A DNA stretch of 38,078 nucleotides from Candidatus Binatia bacterium. Lineage in GTDB: Bacteria; Desulfobacterota; Binatia; UBA9968. The stretch's first letter is position 1; each line of letters begins with the position of its first letter. Shown here piece by piece: positions 7,625-15,020 of the stretch. The translations under genes and the position numbers were made by a program. The notes below the pieces were generated by a model. That model was not told where the DNA came from. It ran no database searches and was given only the letters and a program-made list of their open reading frames with translations. The DNA is taken from positions 1 to 38,078 of the forward strand of contig JAICEJ010000004.1 in assembly GCA_025924215.1 (NCBI GenBank). Reading direction: 5' to 3'.

Positions 7625-8683
7625 ATGAGCACAGCCGCCGCGGCGCGAACAGCCCAGTCGGTACTTGCAGATGAACGTATCGTTTCGGCAGATTCACACA
7701 TCATGGAGCCTGAAGATCTCTGGGAAAAAAATCTGCCCCCTTCCCTAAAAGCCAAATTCCCCAAATTTCCTCCTCGCAACACTGCGGGCGAGAAACCCGG
7801 CGGATGGAATCCCAAAGTCCGGCTCGACGAGATGGCCGTCGACGGCGTCAGCGCCGAAGTTCTCTACCCGACTCACGGGCTTCGGCTGTTCGCGTTGGAA
7901 GATGCGGAACTGCAAGAGGCCTGCTTTAAGATCGCCAATGACTGGCTAATCGATTACTGCGCCGCGGCGCCAGGTCGCCTGGTCGGCATTCCGATGATCT
8001 CGCTCTATAATATTCCAAACGCCATCAAAGAATTGGAGCGTTGCAAGAAGGCCGGGCTGGTCGGCAGCTTGATCTGGCAGGTGCCGCCTGAAGATCTGCC
8101 GTTTACCGGTGACTACTATGATCCTTTCTGGGAGGCCTCAGAGGCTTTGGATATGCCGCCCAACCTGCACATTCTGACCGGGTTCAACTACAGCCGTTTC
8201 GATCGCAAGGGCTTGGATATTTATAAAGCCACCGTCAACACCAAACTTTATGACGCTGCCAATACTTTGTTCGACATCGTTTTCAGCGGAGTTTTTGCAC
8301 GGTTTCCCAAGCTGAAAATCGTTTACGTCGAAAATGAAGTTGGCTGGATCCCGTTCTTCGTTCATGAATGGGACAAGTATTTCGTGCGGCATAGCCCAAA
8401 GATGCCGTTGCCTTACATGAAAAAGTTGCCCGGCGAATATGTTGCCGAACAGGTTTATGCGACGTTCTTTAGCGATCCGGCGGGCGGCCGTTTGATGGAA
8501 GATTTCGGCCAGGATACCTTCATGTGGTCCAATGATTATCCGCATGCTGCTTCGACATGGCCGCACTCCCGTGACGTCATCGCCAGGGAGTTGGGACATC
8601 TGCCGAAGGACATTTTACGCAAAGTTGTCCGCGACAACGTGATCAAATTGTATAATCTCAAAATCGACGGCATCAATAATTAA
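7625..8683 (+). CDS. Amidohydrolase family 2, type A
   Basis: A 352-residue COG2159 TIM-barrel hydrolase, likely cytoplasmic. The opening SADSHIMEPEDLWEK gives D23-x-H25; the other likely metal or catalytic residues are H182 (NLHILTG), E236 (VYVENEVGW) and D304 (MWSNDYPH). It is closely similar along its length to the enzyme at 16027-17187, sharing LWEK near the N-terminus, the SNDYPH box and SRDVIAR near the C-terminus, and I call both type A. GAGGG precedes the ATG. A cupin gene follows after 28 bp, suggesting cotranscription. Superfamily relatives decarboxylate or hydrate aromatic and dicarboxylic acids, but the substrate here is unknown. Confidence 0.9.
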   Translation: MSTAAAARTAQSVLADERIVSADSHIMEPEDLWEKNLPPSLKAKFPKFPPRNTAGEKPGGWNPKVRLDEMAVDGVSAEVLYPTHGLRLFALEDAELQEACFKIANDWLIDYCAAAPGRLVGIPMISLYNIPNAIKELERCKKAGLVGSLIWQVPPEDLPFTGDYYDPFWEASEALDMPPNLHILTGFNYSRFDRKGLDIYKATVNTKLYDAANTLFDIVFSGVFARFPKLKIVYVENEVGWIPFFVHEWDKYFVRHSPKMPLPYMKKLPGEYVAEQVYATFFSDPAGGRLMEDFGQDTFMWSNDYPHAASTWPHSRDVIARELGHLPKDILRKVVRDNVIKLYNLKIDGINN

Positions 8684-8711
8684 TTCGAATATCAAGAAAA
8701 GGAGCATCACT

Positions 8712-9203
8712 ATGCAAGCAAGCGCAACCGCGGCACGATACGATAAAGAGGAAAAGCCGCAAACCAAACTGTTTTCCCTCAGAACTCCGTACATGAAGCA
8801 GGGACGCATCACCCAGTTGGTGGCGGAGACCGAGAATATGTGGATTCACACCAAGATCAATTATGAAGGCGGTGAAAATGAGATCCACACCCATCTCGAC
8901 GAGGACCATTCCTTCATCGTTCTCGAGGGGCAGATGAGTGTCTTCGATGAAAAGGGCAATGAGCTCAAAGTCGGCAAGTATCAAGGCGTCATGATTCCCA
9001 AGGGCGCCTATTACCGCTACCACAACACTGGCCCGGACAATCTCGTAGTGATTCGCGTTGGCGCCGGCATCAAAGGCAAACCGCAAGGCGGCGAGGATAT
9101 GCGGGTGCGTCCCGACGGCAAGCCGCTGCCGGCATACTCGGCCGAGAACAAGACCGTCGAGCCTATCGAGGATACCCGCTTTTTTGCCGATTTCGCGGGA
9201 TAG
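8712..9203 (+). CDS. Single-domain cupin protein
   Basis: A 163-residue protein with one cupin_2 barrel. Motif 1 reads GGENEIHTHLDEDHSFIVLEG (the two His of HTH, the Glu/Asp/His cluster and the closing Gly), and motif 2 reads PKGAYYRYHNTG with its His. These residues normally hold one Fe, Mn, Ni or Zn ion. A good AAGGAG stands before the ATG. It lies 28 bp after a type A amidohydrolase and is followed by a strong hairpin terminator, so the two form a compact transcription unit. Small cupins beside catabolic hydrolases are often dioxygenases, isomerases or accessory proteins; sequence alone does not say which. The C-terminal segment after about residue 120 lies outside the barrel. Confidence 0.88.
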   Translation: MQASATAARYDKEEKPQTKLFSLRTPYMKQGRITQLVAETENMWIHTKINYEGGENEIHTHLDEDHSFIVLEGQMSVFDEKGNELKVGKYQGVMIPKGAYYRYHNTGPDNLVVIRVGAGIKGKPQGGEDMRVRPDGKPLPAYSAENKTVEPIEDTRFFADFAG

Positions 9204-9243
9204 ATCCCAACGGCAACGCATTACAGTTTAAAAACGATGCGAG

Positions 9244-9275
9244 CAATGGCCACTGATACGAATCAGTGGCCATTG
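9244..9275 (+). terminator. Strong hairpin after the cupin gene
   Basis: A perfect 14-bp stem, CAATGGCCACTGAT with ATCAGTGGCCATTG, encloses the 4-base loop ACGA and is followed by TCATTTTG. It is 40 bp downstream of the cupin stop. The stem is strong; the T-tract is imperfect, so it may be a modest intrinsic terminator and/or a 3'-end stabiliser. Confidence 0.7.
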
Positions 9276-9282
9276 TCATTTT

Positions 9283-9408
9283 GACAGGCTGTTGAAAAAG
9301 GTTCATATGCTTCGTTGCGATCGCCCGACTCGCTTCAACGTACTGAAGCGTACGCTTCAGCTCGTCGGACTTCGCGCGCCTTGCCTTTGAGCCCTTTTGA
9401 ACAGCCCG
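9283..9408. repeat. Interspersed element with terminal inverted repeats, copy 1
   Basis: About 126 bp. The ends are inverted copies: CAGGCTGTTGAAAAAGG at the left and CCCTTTTGAACAGCC at the right. A perfect 18-bp internal palindrome (CTGAAGCGTACGCTTCAG, 9343-9360) lies in the middle. A homologous full copy is at 23624-23750 and a right-end fragment at 10104-10140. It is non-coding and has no transposase, so it is a MITE- or REP-like unit; a spurious minus-strand reading frame runs through it. Confidence 0.8.
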
Positions 9409-9452
9409 CAAAACGGAGTTATGAGCAACTTATAACTTTTTAGGGGTACTTT

Positions 9453-10016
9453 ATGTCTCGAAGAGAAACGACATTTACGTGGGAGACGCCACCGGAACTG
9501 TGGCGCGGCTTAAAGCCCAGCGCTGCTTGGAATGGAAGCGTGGTTAACCTGTATATCGCACCAGAGCCCGCCGGTCCGATGATTTCAGTGGCGCAGGTGC
9601 GGGCCTTCGCCGATCGCGGCTTGGAAGGCGATCGTTTCTTTCGCGACTCTTGGGCAGCAGCAAAGCGGCCCGACAAAGCTGTCAGTCTGATCGAACAGGA
9701 AGTTCTCGAGATGGCGGCGTCGGAACATCACGTAACAATTGCTGGCGATAAGACTAGGCGCAACATTATCACCCGCGGTGTGCCGTTGATCGAACTGCTC
9801 GATCGAGACTTCATGGTTGGCAACGTGGTGATGCGCGGCATTCGCCTGTTCGAGCCCTGCGGCCATTTGGAGAAGGTTTCACACATTTCCGGCATTTTTC
9901 ACGCGCTGGAAAACCGCAGCGGTCTGAAGGCGGCGATTCTCAGCGATGGTGTGATTCACAGGGGAGATGCGGTCAAACTGCATTCGCTGCGGGATGCAAT
10001 TTCGTCAGCCCATTGA
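9453..10016 (+). CDS. MOSC-domain protein
   Basis: A 187-residue protein built on a MOSC (molybdenum cofactor sulfurase C-terminal) beta-barrel. Diagnostic stretches are GLEGDRFF near residue 60, TRRNIITRGVPLIEL in the middle, and LFEPCGHLEKV with the conserved Cys, followed by GIFHALENRSGLKAAIL. Stand-alone MOSC proteins bind the molybdenum cofactor or transfer sulfur, and some (YiiM, mARC-like) act in reductive detoxification of N-hydroxylated compounds. The extra N-terminal 40 residues (TFTWETPPELWRGL) are unusual. It follows repeat copy 1 and precedes the LLM oxidoreductase. Domain call secure; specific role not determinable. Confidence 0.88.
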   Translation: MSRRETTFTWETPPELWRGLKPSAAWNGSVVNLYIAPEPAGPMISVAQVRAFADRGLEGDRFFRDSWAAAKRPDKAVSLIEQEVLEMAASEHHVTIAGDKTRRNIITRGVPLIELLDRDFMVGNVVMRGIRLFEPCGHLEKVSHISGIFHALENRSGLKAAILSDGVIHRGDAVKLHSLRDAISSAH

Positions 10017-10044
10017 AAAGATTTCTAAGCCGATTGGCCTGAAC

Positions 10045-10083
10045 TGGAGTGGTGAAGTGATGGGTTCTAAACTCACTACTCCA
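10045..10083. repeat. Inverted repeat, TGGAGT family, copy 1
   Basis: TGGAGTGGTGA (10045-10055) and TCACTACTCCA (10073-10083) can pair with one G-T wobble around a 17-base loop, between the MOSC and LLM genes. A close relative with nearly the same arms lies at 32470-32510 between two convergent genes, so this looks like a small dispersed hairpin family rather than a one-off terminator. Confidence 0.5.
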
Positions 10084-10103
10084 ATACTCCAACACTCCAT
10101 TGC

Positions 10104-10140
10104 GTTTGCGCCTTGCCGTTGAGTCTTTTTGACACCTGCC
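10104..10140. repeat. Partial right end of the interspersed element
   Basis: The segment beginning GTTTGCGCCTTGCCGTTGAG and ending TTTTTGACACCTGCC matches the right-hand end of the elements at 9283-9408 and 23624-23750 with several mismatches. The left half is absent. It is probably a truncated, decaying copy. Confidence 0.5.
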
Positions 10141-10180
10141 ACCAGATGTTTCGTTAGATAATTCAAAACGGACAAGAGCT

Positions 10181-11131
10181 ATGCAGTTTGGACTCCATCT
10201 ACCGGCTTCGACCGACACCGTGAAGTCACAAGACCTGGTACGGTTTGCGCGACGCGCCGAGGAGCTGGGATTTTACTGTATTACGGTTGCCGATCACATC
10301 ATCGTGCCCAAGAATATCTCAGTCTCTTATCCTTACACAGCCGACGGCAAATACCCGGGCGCCGGCTATCATCTCGAGACATTGACCACCATCGGCTTTC
10401 TCTGCGGGGCAACCACCCGCATACGTTTCGTTACCAGTGTTATGATCGCGCCGTATCGTAATCCGGTGATTACCGCTAAGATGCTCGCTTCGCTCGATGT
10501 TCTATCCAACGGCAGGATCATTGTCGGGCTAGGGGTCGGCTGGATGAAGGAGGAGTTTGAAAATTTGAAGGCGCCGCCATACCCGGAGCGAGGGCGGGTG
10601 ACCGATGAATATATCCGCGCGTTTCGACAGCTATGGACCCAGGATAATCCCTCTTTCCAAGGAGAATATTGCAGCTTTTCCGATATCATCTTTTTGCCCA
10701 AACCGGTGCAGAAGCCGGCCATACCGATCTGGATAGGCGGGCACAGCAGGCAAGCTTTGAGACGCGCAGGCCAACTCGGCGATGGTTGGCATCCCATCGG
10801 CGGGGTTCCCACCATTCCTCTCGAACCTGAAGATCTAAAGCAGGATGTAGAGACTCTGCGCGGCTTTGCTCAAGCCGCCGGTCGAAATCCGGACGCCATT
10901 CTAGTCGCGTTCAAAGGTTCGTTGTACGATCGCGAAAAACAAACCGTTCCCGGCAAGAGACGAAGGTTCGTCGGTGCCGATGATGAGATCATCGGCGACA
11001 TCCAAGACTATCGTGATGCCGGTGTCGATACCTTGATCTTTGACGTGCGCCGTCCCAGCGCCACCGAGACCCTCGAGCGGATGGAATGGTTGGCCAAGGA
11101 AGTGATCGGCAAGGTAGAGAACTCGTTATAA
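10181..11131 (+). CDS. LLM-class oxidoreductase (luciferase-like, probably F420-dependent)
   Basis: A 316-residue bacterial-luciferase-like TIM-barrel flavin/F420 enzyme. Visible family marks are MQFGLHLPASTDT at the start, ARRAEELGFYCITVADHI, the IRFVTSVMIAPYRNPVITAK strand, LGVGWMKEEF, RGRVTDEYIRAFRQLW and PIWIGGHSRQALRRA. The order and wording resemble the F420-dependent subgroup more than FMN alkanesulfonate monooxygenases, but cofactor choice is inference. Such enzymes reduce, oxidise or monooxygenate small organic substrates in the cytoplasm. It is separated from the MOSC gene by 164 bp of repeat-bearing spacer, so it may have its own promoter. No F420 biosynthesis gene is in the window. 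Confidence 0.88.
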   Translation: MQFGLHLPASTDTVKSQDLVRFARRAEELGFYCITVADHIIVPKNISVSYPYTADGKYPGAGYHLETLTTIGFLCGATTRIRFVTSVMIAPYRNPVITAKMLASLDVLSNGRIIVGLGVGWMKEEFENLKAPPYPERGRVTDEYIRAFRQLWTQDNPSFQGEYCSFSDIIFLPKPVQKPAIPIWIGGHSRQALRRAGQLGDGWHPIGGVPTIPLEPEDLKQDVETLRGFAQAAGRNPDAILVAFKGSLYDREKQTVPGKRRRFVGADDEIIGDIQDYRDAGVDTLIFDVRRPSATETLERMEWLAKEVIGKVENSL

Positions 11132-11245
11132 TTTCGGGGGGAACGTGACAGATTGCTTTCTGTAGCTCCGCAGCGCGCCGCTCTCAAAGCTCTAAAGGTA
11201 GCCCGAGTCCTCGTGATCGTGTGGTGCAAACGTGATTGAGGAATT

Positions 11246-11267
11246 CCGCATGATTACGAACATGCGG
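11246..11267. terminator. Short hairpin after the LLM oxidoreductase
   Basis: CCGCATG and CATGCGG pair around an 8-base loop about 115 bp after the LLM stop, in a 222-bp spacer between this gene and the opposing small gene. There is no T-tract, so its role as terminator is weakly supported. Confidence 0.25.
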
Positions 11268-11353
11268 GCACGAACACGAATTGGGGCCAGTCGAAACCTT
11301 GCCAGCACTGAGTCAAGTCGAAGTGTCGAACGACGAGACTTCTAATCAGCCGG

Positions 11354-11647
11354 CTAACTGACCGGCTGCTTGGGTGCCGGCGGCTTCGGCTTACGCCGCG
11401 GATCCTCGTCGTCGCTCAAGCAAATATAGGTCATGGTGGTGTTGTTGTCCGTGAATGTAACGGTATTGTCGCTGATCACGGCGTCTTTGAACTGCCGCCA
11501 CACAGCCAACTTCTCCTTAGCATTGGCGGCGCACGTCTCGCGGTTGTCAAAACCCGGTAAGGCATTCCAACTATCACTCGTGGGACTCTGAGTGCGTATC
11601 CATAATACCCAGGCGATCAGAACTACCCAATAACAGTATTTCTTCAT
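11354..11647 (-). CDS. Small exported or membrane-anchored protein, unknown
   Basis: A 97-residue protein whose N-terminus (MKKYCYWVVLIAWVLWIR) is a signal peptide or single membrane anchor. The rest is short and polar with two further cysteines (ETCAANAK, YICLSDDE), which could form a disulfide, and ends in a Pro/Lys-rich tail (RRKPKPPAPKQP). AGGAG lies about 11 bases before the ATG. It is the only minus-strand gene inside the 7.6-23.6 kb island and faces the LLM gene. I do not recognise a family. The region between TM and tail (WNALPGFDNRETCAANAKE) resembles small periplasmic proteins that keep one disulfide. Confidence 0.65.
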   Translation of the reverse strand: MKKYCYWVVLIAWVLWIRTQSPTSDSWNALPGFDNRETCAANAKEKLAVWRQFKDAVISDNTVTFTDNNTTMTYICLSDDEDPRRKPKPPAPKQPVS

Positions 11648-11807
11648 AGGCTCTTCTGCTCCTTTAAACCGCCGGCTGCGACCGCTGGCGAAAGCGCGCT
11701 CACAGAATAGCCTGAATCGTTAATTGGGTACACCGTTCTCTTGACACACAAGTCCGTTGAGGCGTAGACGGTTTGAGAGGAATCTAAAAAGAAAGGGATC
11801 AGTCATT

Positions 11808-12830
11808 ATGGCGCACAATTTTGAAGTCATTGATGCTGACGGTCACATCACTGAAGAGGATAACCAGCTCAAACAGTATATGGACGCGCGTTATCGCGAT
11901 CGGGCCGCTACACTGACGCCGCGCGATAGCTGGGACCGTTCGATCGGCGGAACATTAGGGACCCGCGCGAGAGATGCCAGAAGCTGGCTTGATGCGATGG
12001 ATCGGGGCGGTGTTTCGACCGCGGTGCTTTATCCCACCAATGGTCTCAGCGTCGGTTGGATCCGCGAGCCCGATGTGGCGGTGGCTTATTCCAAAGCATG
12101 GAACGACTTCGTTTCGGAAGAGTTCCAGAAGGTAAGCCCAAGGCTCAAGGCGGTTGCGCTGGTCCCTTTTCAGGACGTCCCTGAAGCGGTCAAAGAGCTG
12201 CGCCGCGCCGTCAACGAACTCAAGCTGCCCGGTGTCATGCTGCCGGCGGTGGGCTTAAGACTGCCGCTGGGGCACGAGAGCTTCTGGCCGATTTACCAGG
12301 AAGCGGAGAAGCTCGACTGCATGGTCGGAATTCATGCCACCGTGCGCGGTCCGCATTATTTTGCCGCCGACATGTTCGATCAGTTTATCGAAGTTCATAC
12401 GCTGTCTCATTCCTTTGCCCAAATGATGCAGTGCACGAGCATGATGTTCCGCGGCGTTTTTGATCAATTCCCCAAACTCCGGGTTGCTTATATGGAGGCG
12501 GGTTGTAGCTGGGCGCCGTACTGGTTCGGGCGAATGAACGAGGAGTGGGAAAAGCGGGGTCCGGTGGAAGCTCCCAAATGCAAGAAGAAGCCAACGGAAT
12601 ACTTCAAGGAAGGGCGGATCTACTTCCATGCCGAGGACTACGAGCCTTTGATTGGCGCTACCACTGAGGTGATATCGCACAACGTCATTTATTATGCTTC
12701 GGATTACCCGCATTGGGACACTGAATTTCCTGAAAACATCGATCACCTCGCCAGACGAAAAGATCTCAACGATGAGGCCAAGAAATGGCTTCTCGCTGAG
12801 ACCGCGAAAAAACTTTACAACCTCAGCTGA
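11808..12830 (+). CDS. Amidohydrolase family 2, type B
   Basis: A 340-residue COG2159 hydrolase. The likely metal or catalytic set is D11-x-H13 (VIDADGHITE), H176 (GIHATVRG), E230 (AYMEAGCSW) and D299 (YASDYPHWD). It shares length, order and many segments with the enzyme at 17220-18239 (YDRNLGGTLG-like SIGGTLG, EEWEKRG, CKKKPTEY and the closing KLYNLS), so both are type B. I place the start at the ATG at 11808, after AAAGGGA; an upstream ATG at 11757 adds a basic, unconserved 17 residues. A hydroxyacid dehydrogenase starts 10 bp after its stop, so the two are almost certainly cotranscribed. Substrate unknown. Confidence 0.9.
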   Translation: MAHNFEVIDADGHITEEDNQLKQYMDARYRDRAATLTPRDSWDRSIGGTLGTRARDARSWLDAMDRGGVSTAVLYPTNGLSVGWIREPDVAVAYSKAWNDFVSEEFQKVSPRLKAVALVPFQDVPEAVKELRRAVNELKLPGVMLPAVGLRLPLGHESFWPIYQEAEKLDCMVGIHATVRGPHYFAADMFDQFIEVHTLSHSFAQMMQCTSMMFRGVFDQFPKLRVAYMEAGCSWAPYWFGRMNEEWEKRGPVEAPKCKKKPTEYFKEGRIYFHAEDYEPLIGATTEVISHNVIYYASDYPHWDTEFPENIDHLARRKDLNDEAKKWLLAETAKKLYNLS

Positions 12831-12840
12831 GACCCGATCT

Positions 12841-13866
12841 ATGGCAACAAGACGTAAAGTTTGCTTTACCGGTCCGACACGGCTCAAAGTCGCCGAAGAA
12901 ATTCTGCGCGACGCCGGTTGTGAACTGGTGATGGGGAAAAACCAGGACGACTTCCGCGAGTACAAATACCCCCGGCGCGAGCTGGTCGAATTGATTGGCG
13001 ACTCCGCGGTGGTATTTCCCTCGGGCCGCGATATCATCGGCGGCGAGATTCTCGATTCCTGCGCCAACCTCCAAGCCGTCGTAAAGTCGAGCATCGGCAT
13101 AGAAACCGTTGATGTCGATGCAGCCACCGACCTCGGCATTCTCTGCTGCAACAGCCCGACACCAGAAAATTACCTGGGGGTTGCCGAAGCTACGGTCGGA
13201 TTGATGGTGATGCTTTTCAAGCGCCTGAAGTTCAACGAAGCTTTGCTGCGCCATGGCGGTTGGAAGGAGCCGCAGAACCGCGGCATGCTGATGATGGGCC
13301 GAACCATCGGTATCATCGGCGTCGGCCGCATCGGCCGTAACGTCGTTAAACGGCTGAGCGGCTGGGATCTGAAGTTTCTCGGTTACGATCCCTATGTCGA
13401 TCAGGAAACAGTGGCGCCTCTCGGCATCAAGATGGTCTCACTGGAAGAGTTGCTCGGACAATCGGATCTGGTGACGATTCATGTGGTTCTCACTCGAGAA
13501 ACGCGCAAGATGATCCAGTTAGCGCAGCTCAAGATGATGAAGAAGACCGCGTACATCGTCAACACTTCCCGTGGTCAAGTGTTCAACGAAGCGGATCTGG
13601 CACAAGCCCTTAATGAAGGGATCATCGCGGGAGCGGCGTTGGATGTTTTTGATGAAGAACCGACGCCGATGAACAATCCCCTGCGCCAGGTCGACCCCAC
13701 CAAGTTGACGATGACGCCGCACATCATCGGCAACAATCCGGGCTCTCTGGAAGCGGGTCAGCGGCTTGCCGCGCGCAGCATTCTTTCGATTCTCGACGGC
13801 AAGGCGCCTGACACGGTAGTGAATCCCAAAGCGATCCCACTCTGGAAAGAGCGCTTTTGGTCGTGA
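12841..13866 (+). CDS. D-2-hydroxyacid dehydrogenase family protein
   Basis: A 341-residue NAD(P)-dependent dehydrogenase of the D-isomer-specific 2-hydroxyacid family (phosphoglycerate, glyoxylate and formate dehydrogenase relatives). The Rossmann motif is G160-x-G162-x2-G165 (IIGVGRIGRN). The catalytic trio is R244 (NTSRGQVF), E273 (DVFDEEP) and H294 (TPHIIGN). It would interconvert a 2-hydroxyacid and a 2-oxoacid in the cytoplasm. I chose the ATG at 12841: a longer frame reaching back to 12694 overlaps the amidohydrolase and has no homology-like sequence. It follows the type B amidohydrolase after 10 bp, which suggests it handles an upstream or downstream acid of the same pathway. Specificity is not readable. 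Confidence 0.92.
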   Translation: MATRRKVCFTGPTRLKVAEEILRDAGCELVMGKNQDDFREYKYPRRELVELIGDSAVVFPSGRDIIGGEILDSCANLQAVVKSSIGIETVDVDAATDLGILCCNSPTPENYLGVAEATVGLMVMLFKRLKFNEALLRHGGWKEPQNRGMLMMGRTIGIIGVGRIGRNVVKRLSGWDLKFLGYDPYVDQETVAPLGIKMVSLEELLGQSDLVTIHVVLTRETRKMIQLAQLKMMKKTAYIVNTSRGQVFNEADLAQALNEGIIAGAALDVFDEEPTPMNNPLRQVDPTKLTMTPHIIGNNPGSLEAGQRLAARSILSILDGKAPDTVVNPKAIPLWKERFWS

Positions 13867-14000
13867 ACCTCGAACCGAACGATTTCTGAAAGCCAATGTT
13901 TTTGACAACCGGTTCCTTGAAGCGATAGAAGGCTAGATATTGAGCAGAATCACCGAATCGAAAACTCATAGCCGCCGTTCTTAGCAGGAGAGAATACCTG

Positions 14001-15020
14001 ATGAGAGAAAGCAAACTATTGATCCTCGCATTGGTTCTTGTAGCGCTGCTAGGTCCAGGCGAAATTCCCGCGCGCGGCGCTTCCGCTCCTGATCAAATGG
14101 TCGGTATTCACTCCTCGCGAGTCATGTCCCAGTCGCTCCCCTGGATGGCGCAGGAAGCCGGGCTATTTAAGAAATACAATCTCGATTTCAACTTGGTATT
14201 TATTTCATCTTCGAGCATTGTCACCGCAGCCCTGCTCGGCGGCGACGCCGAGATGACGGTCACCGGCGGCGTTGGCAATGTCAATGCTTACGTGCGCGGT
14301 TCCACCGATGTGGTCTTCATCGGCGCCATCAAGAACGTTATGACCCAAACCATCGTCGCCGGCGGCAATATCAAGAGACCGGAAGACTTGAAGGGCAAGA
14401 GAATCGGCGTGAGCCGCATCGGCGGCAATTCCCATTACTTCACCGTCCAAGCGCTGCGCAAATACAACATGGATCCGAACCGCGATGTTTCGTTCATGCA
14501 AACCGGCGGCGATCCGGAGACCTTTGCGGCACTGATGAGCGGCTCGCTTGAAGTCGCCAATTTGACTCCGCCCACCGATGCGCTTGCGATCTCGCGCGGC
14601 TATCACTACGTTATTTATGGTCCCGATCTGAAGATTCCTTACGCTGCCACGGCTTTCGTAACCAAACGTTCGGTGATCGCAAAGCGGCCGCAGGTGGTCG
14701 GAAATTTTATGCGTGCAATGGCGGAAACGGCGAAGATCATGCACACCGACCGGGAGTTTGTTTACAAAGTACTGGGCAAGTACCTGCGTATTACCGATAG
14801 AAGCGTGCTCGATTCTGCTTACAATGCCGAGATCAAAGCGCTCGAGCCGCGACTCGCGATCAAGACCGAGGCGTTGCAGGCGATTCTCGACGAAGTAGCC
14901 CAAACCGATCCACGGGCAAAGAAAGTCAAACCGCAAGAACTCATCGACAGTCGCTACCTGGACGAAATGGACAAAAGCGGATTTATGGATCAACTTTGGG
15001 GGAAGAAGAAGGAGCTATGA
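14001..15020 (+). CDS. NMT1/THI5-like periplasmic binding protein (orphan, copy 1)
   Basis: A 339-residue solute-binding protein of the SsuA/THI5 fold, with a Sec signal peptide ending near ARGASA and no lipobox Cys. Family marks: SLPWMAQEAGLFKKYNLDF, the LLGGDAEMTVTGG strand, the VIAGG-like IVAGGNIKRPEDLKGKRIG hinge segment and YAATAFVTKRSVI. GGAGAG precedes the ATG by about 9 bases. It should bind a small organic ligand in the periplasm for an ABC importer, but no ATPase or permease is adjacent. It is one of three close paralogues; the second begins on its stop codon (ATGA overlap), the third is at 20185-21162. Ligand unknown; the THI5 name does not imply thiamine precursors. Confidence 0.9.
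   Translation: MRESKLLILALVLVALLGPGEIPARGASAPDQMVGIHSSRVMSQSLPWMAQEAGLFKKYNLDFNLVFISSSSIVTAALLGGDAEMTVTGGVGNVNAYVRGSTDVVFIGAIKNVMTQTIVAGGNIKRPEDLKGKRIGVSRIGGNSHYFTVQALRKYNMDPNRDVSFMQTGGDPETFAALMSGSLEVANLTPPTDALAISRGYHYVIYGPDLKIPYAATAFVTKRSVIAKRPQVVGNFMRAMAETAKIMHTDREFVYKVLGKYLRITDRSVLDSAYNAEIKALEPRLAIKTEALQAILDEVAQTDPRAKKVKPQELIDSRYLDEMDKSGFMDQLWGKKKEL

Noticed and set aside
9283-9408. Insertion sequence
   Set aside because: There is no transposase gene within or next to any copy; the length of about 126 bp fits a MITE- or REP-like unit only.
9163-9411. Minus-strand ORF reading through repeat copy 1 (and a similar one at 23453-23701)
   Set aside because: The two similar peptides arise from the non-coding repeat element; the frames extend differently into the neighbouring genes and carry no start signal.
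12694-12840. N-terminal extension of the hydroxyacid dehydrogenase
   Set aside because: The extra 49 residues overlap the coding end of the amidohydrolase and are compositionally unlike the family; the ATG at 12841 fits the first Rossmann-like strand.
12255-13151. 298-codon minus-strand ORF spanning the amidohydrolase/dehydrogenase junction
   Set aside because: It lies across two confidently identified plus-strand genes, with no ribosome binding site and no recognisable motif.
14205-14993. Long minus-strand ORF (262 codons) inside binding protein copy 1
   Set aside because: It is antisense to a gene with a clear signal peptide and family motifs; its sequence has no domain pattern and it recurs, shortened, in the paralogue at 15128-15745 as expected of a shadow frame.
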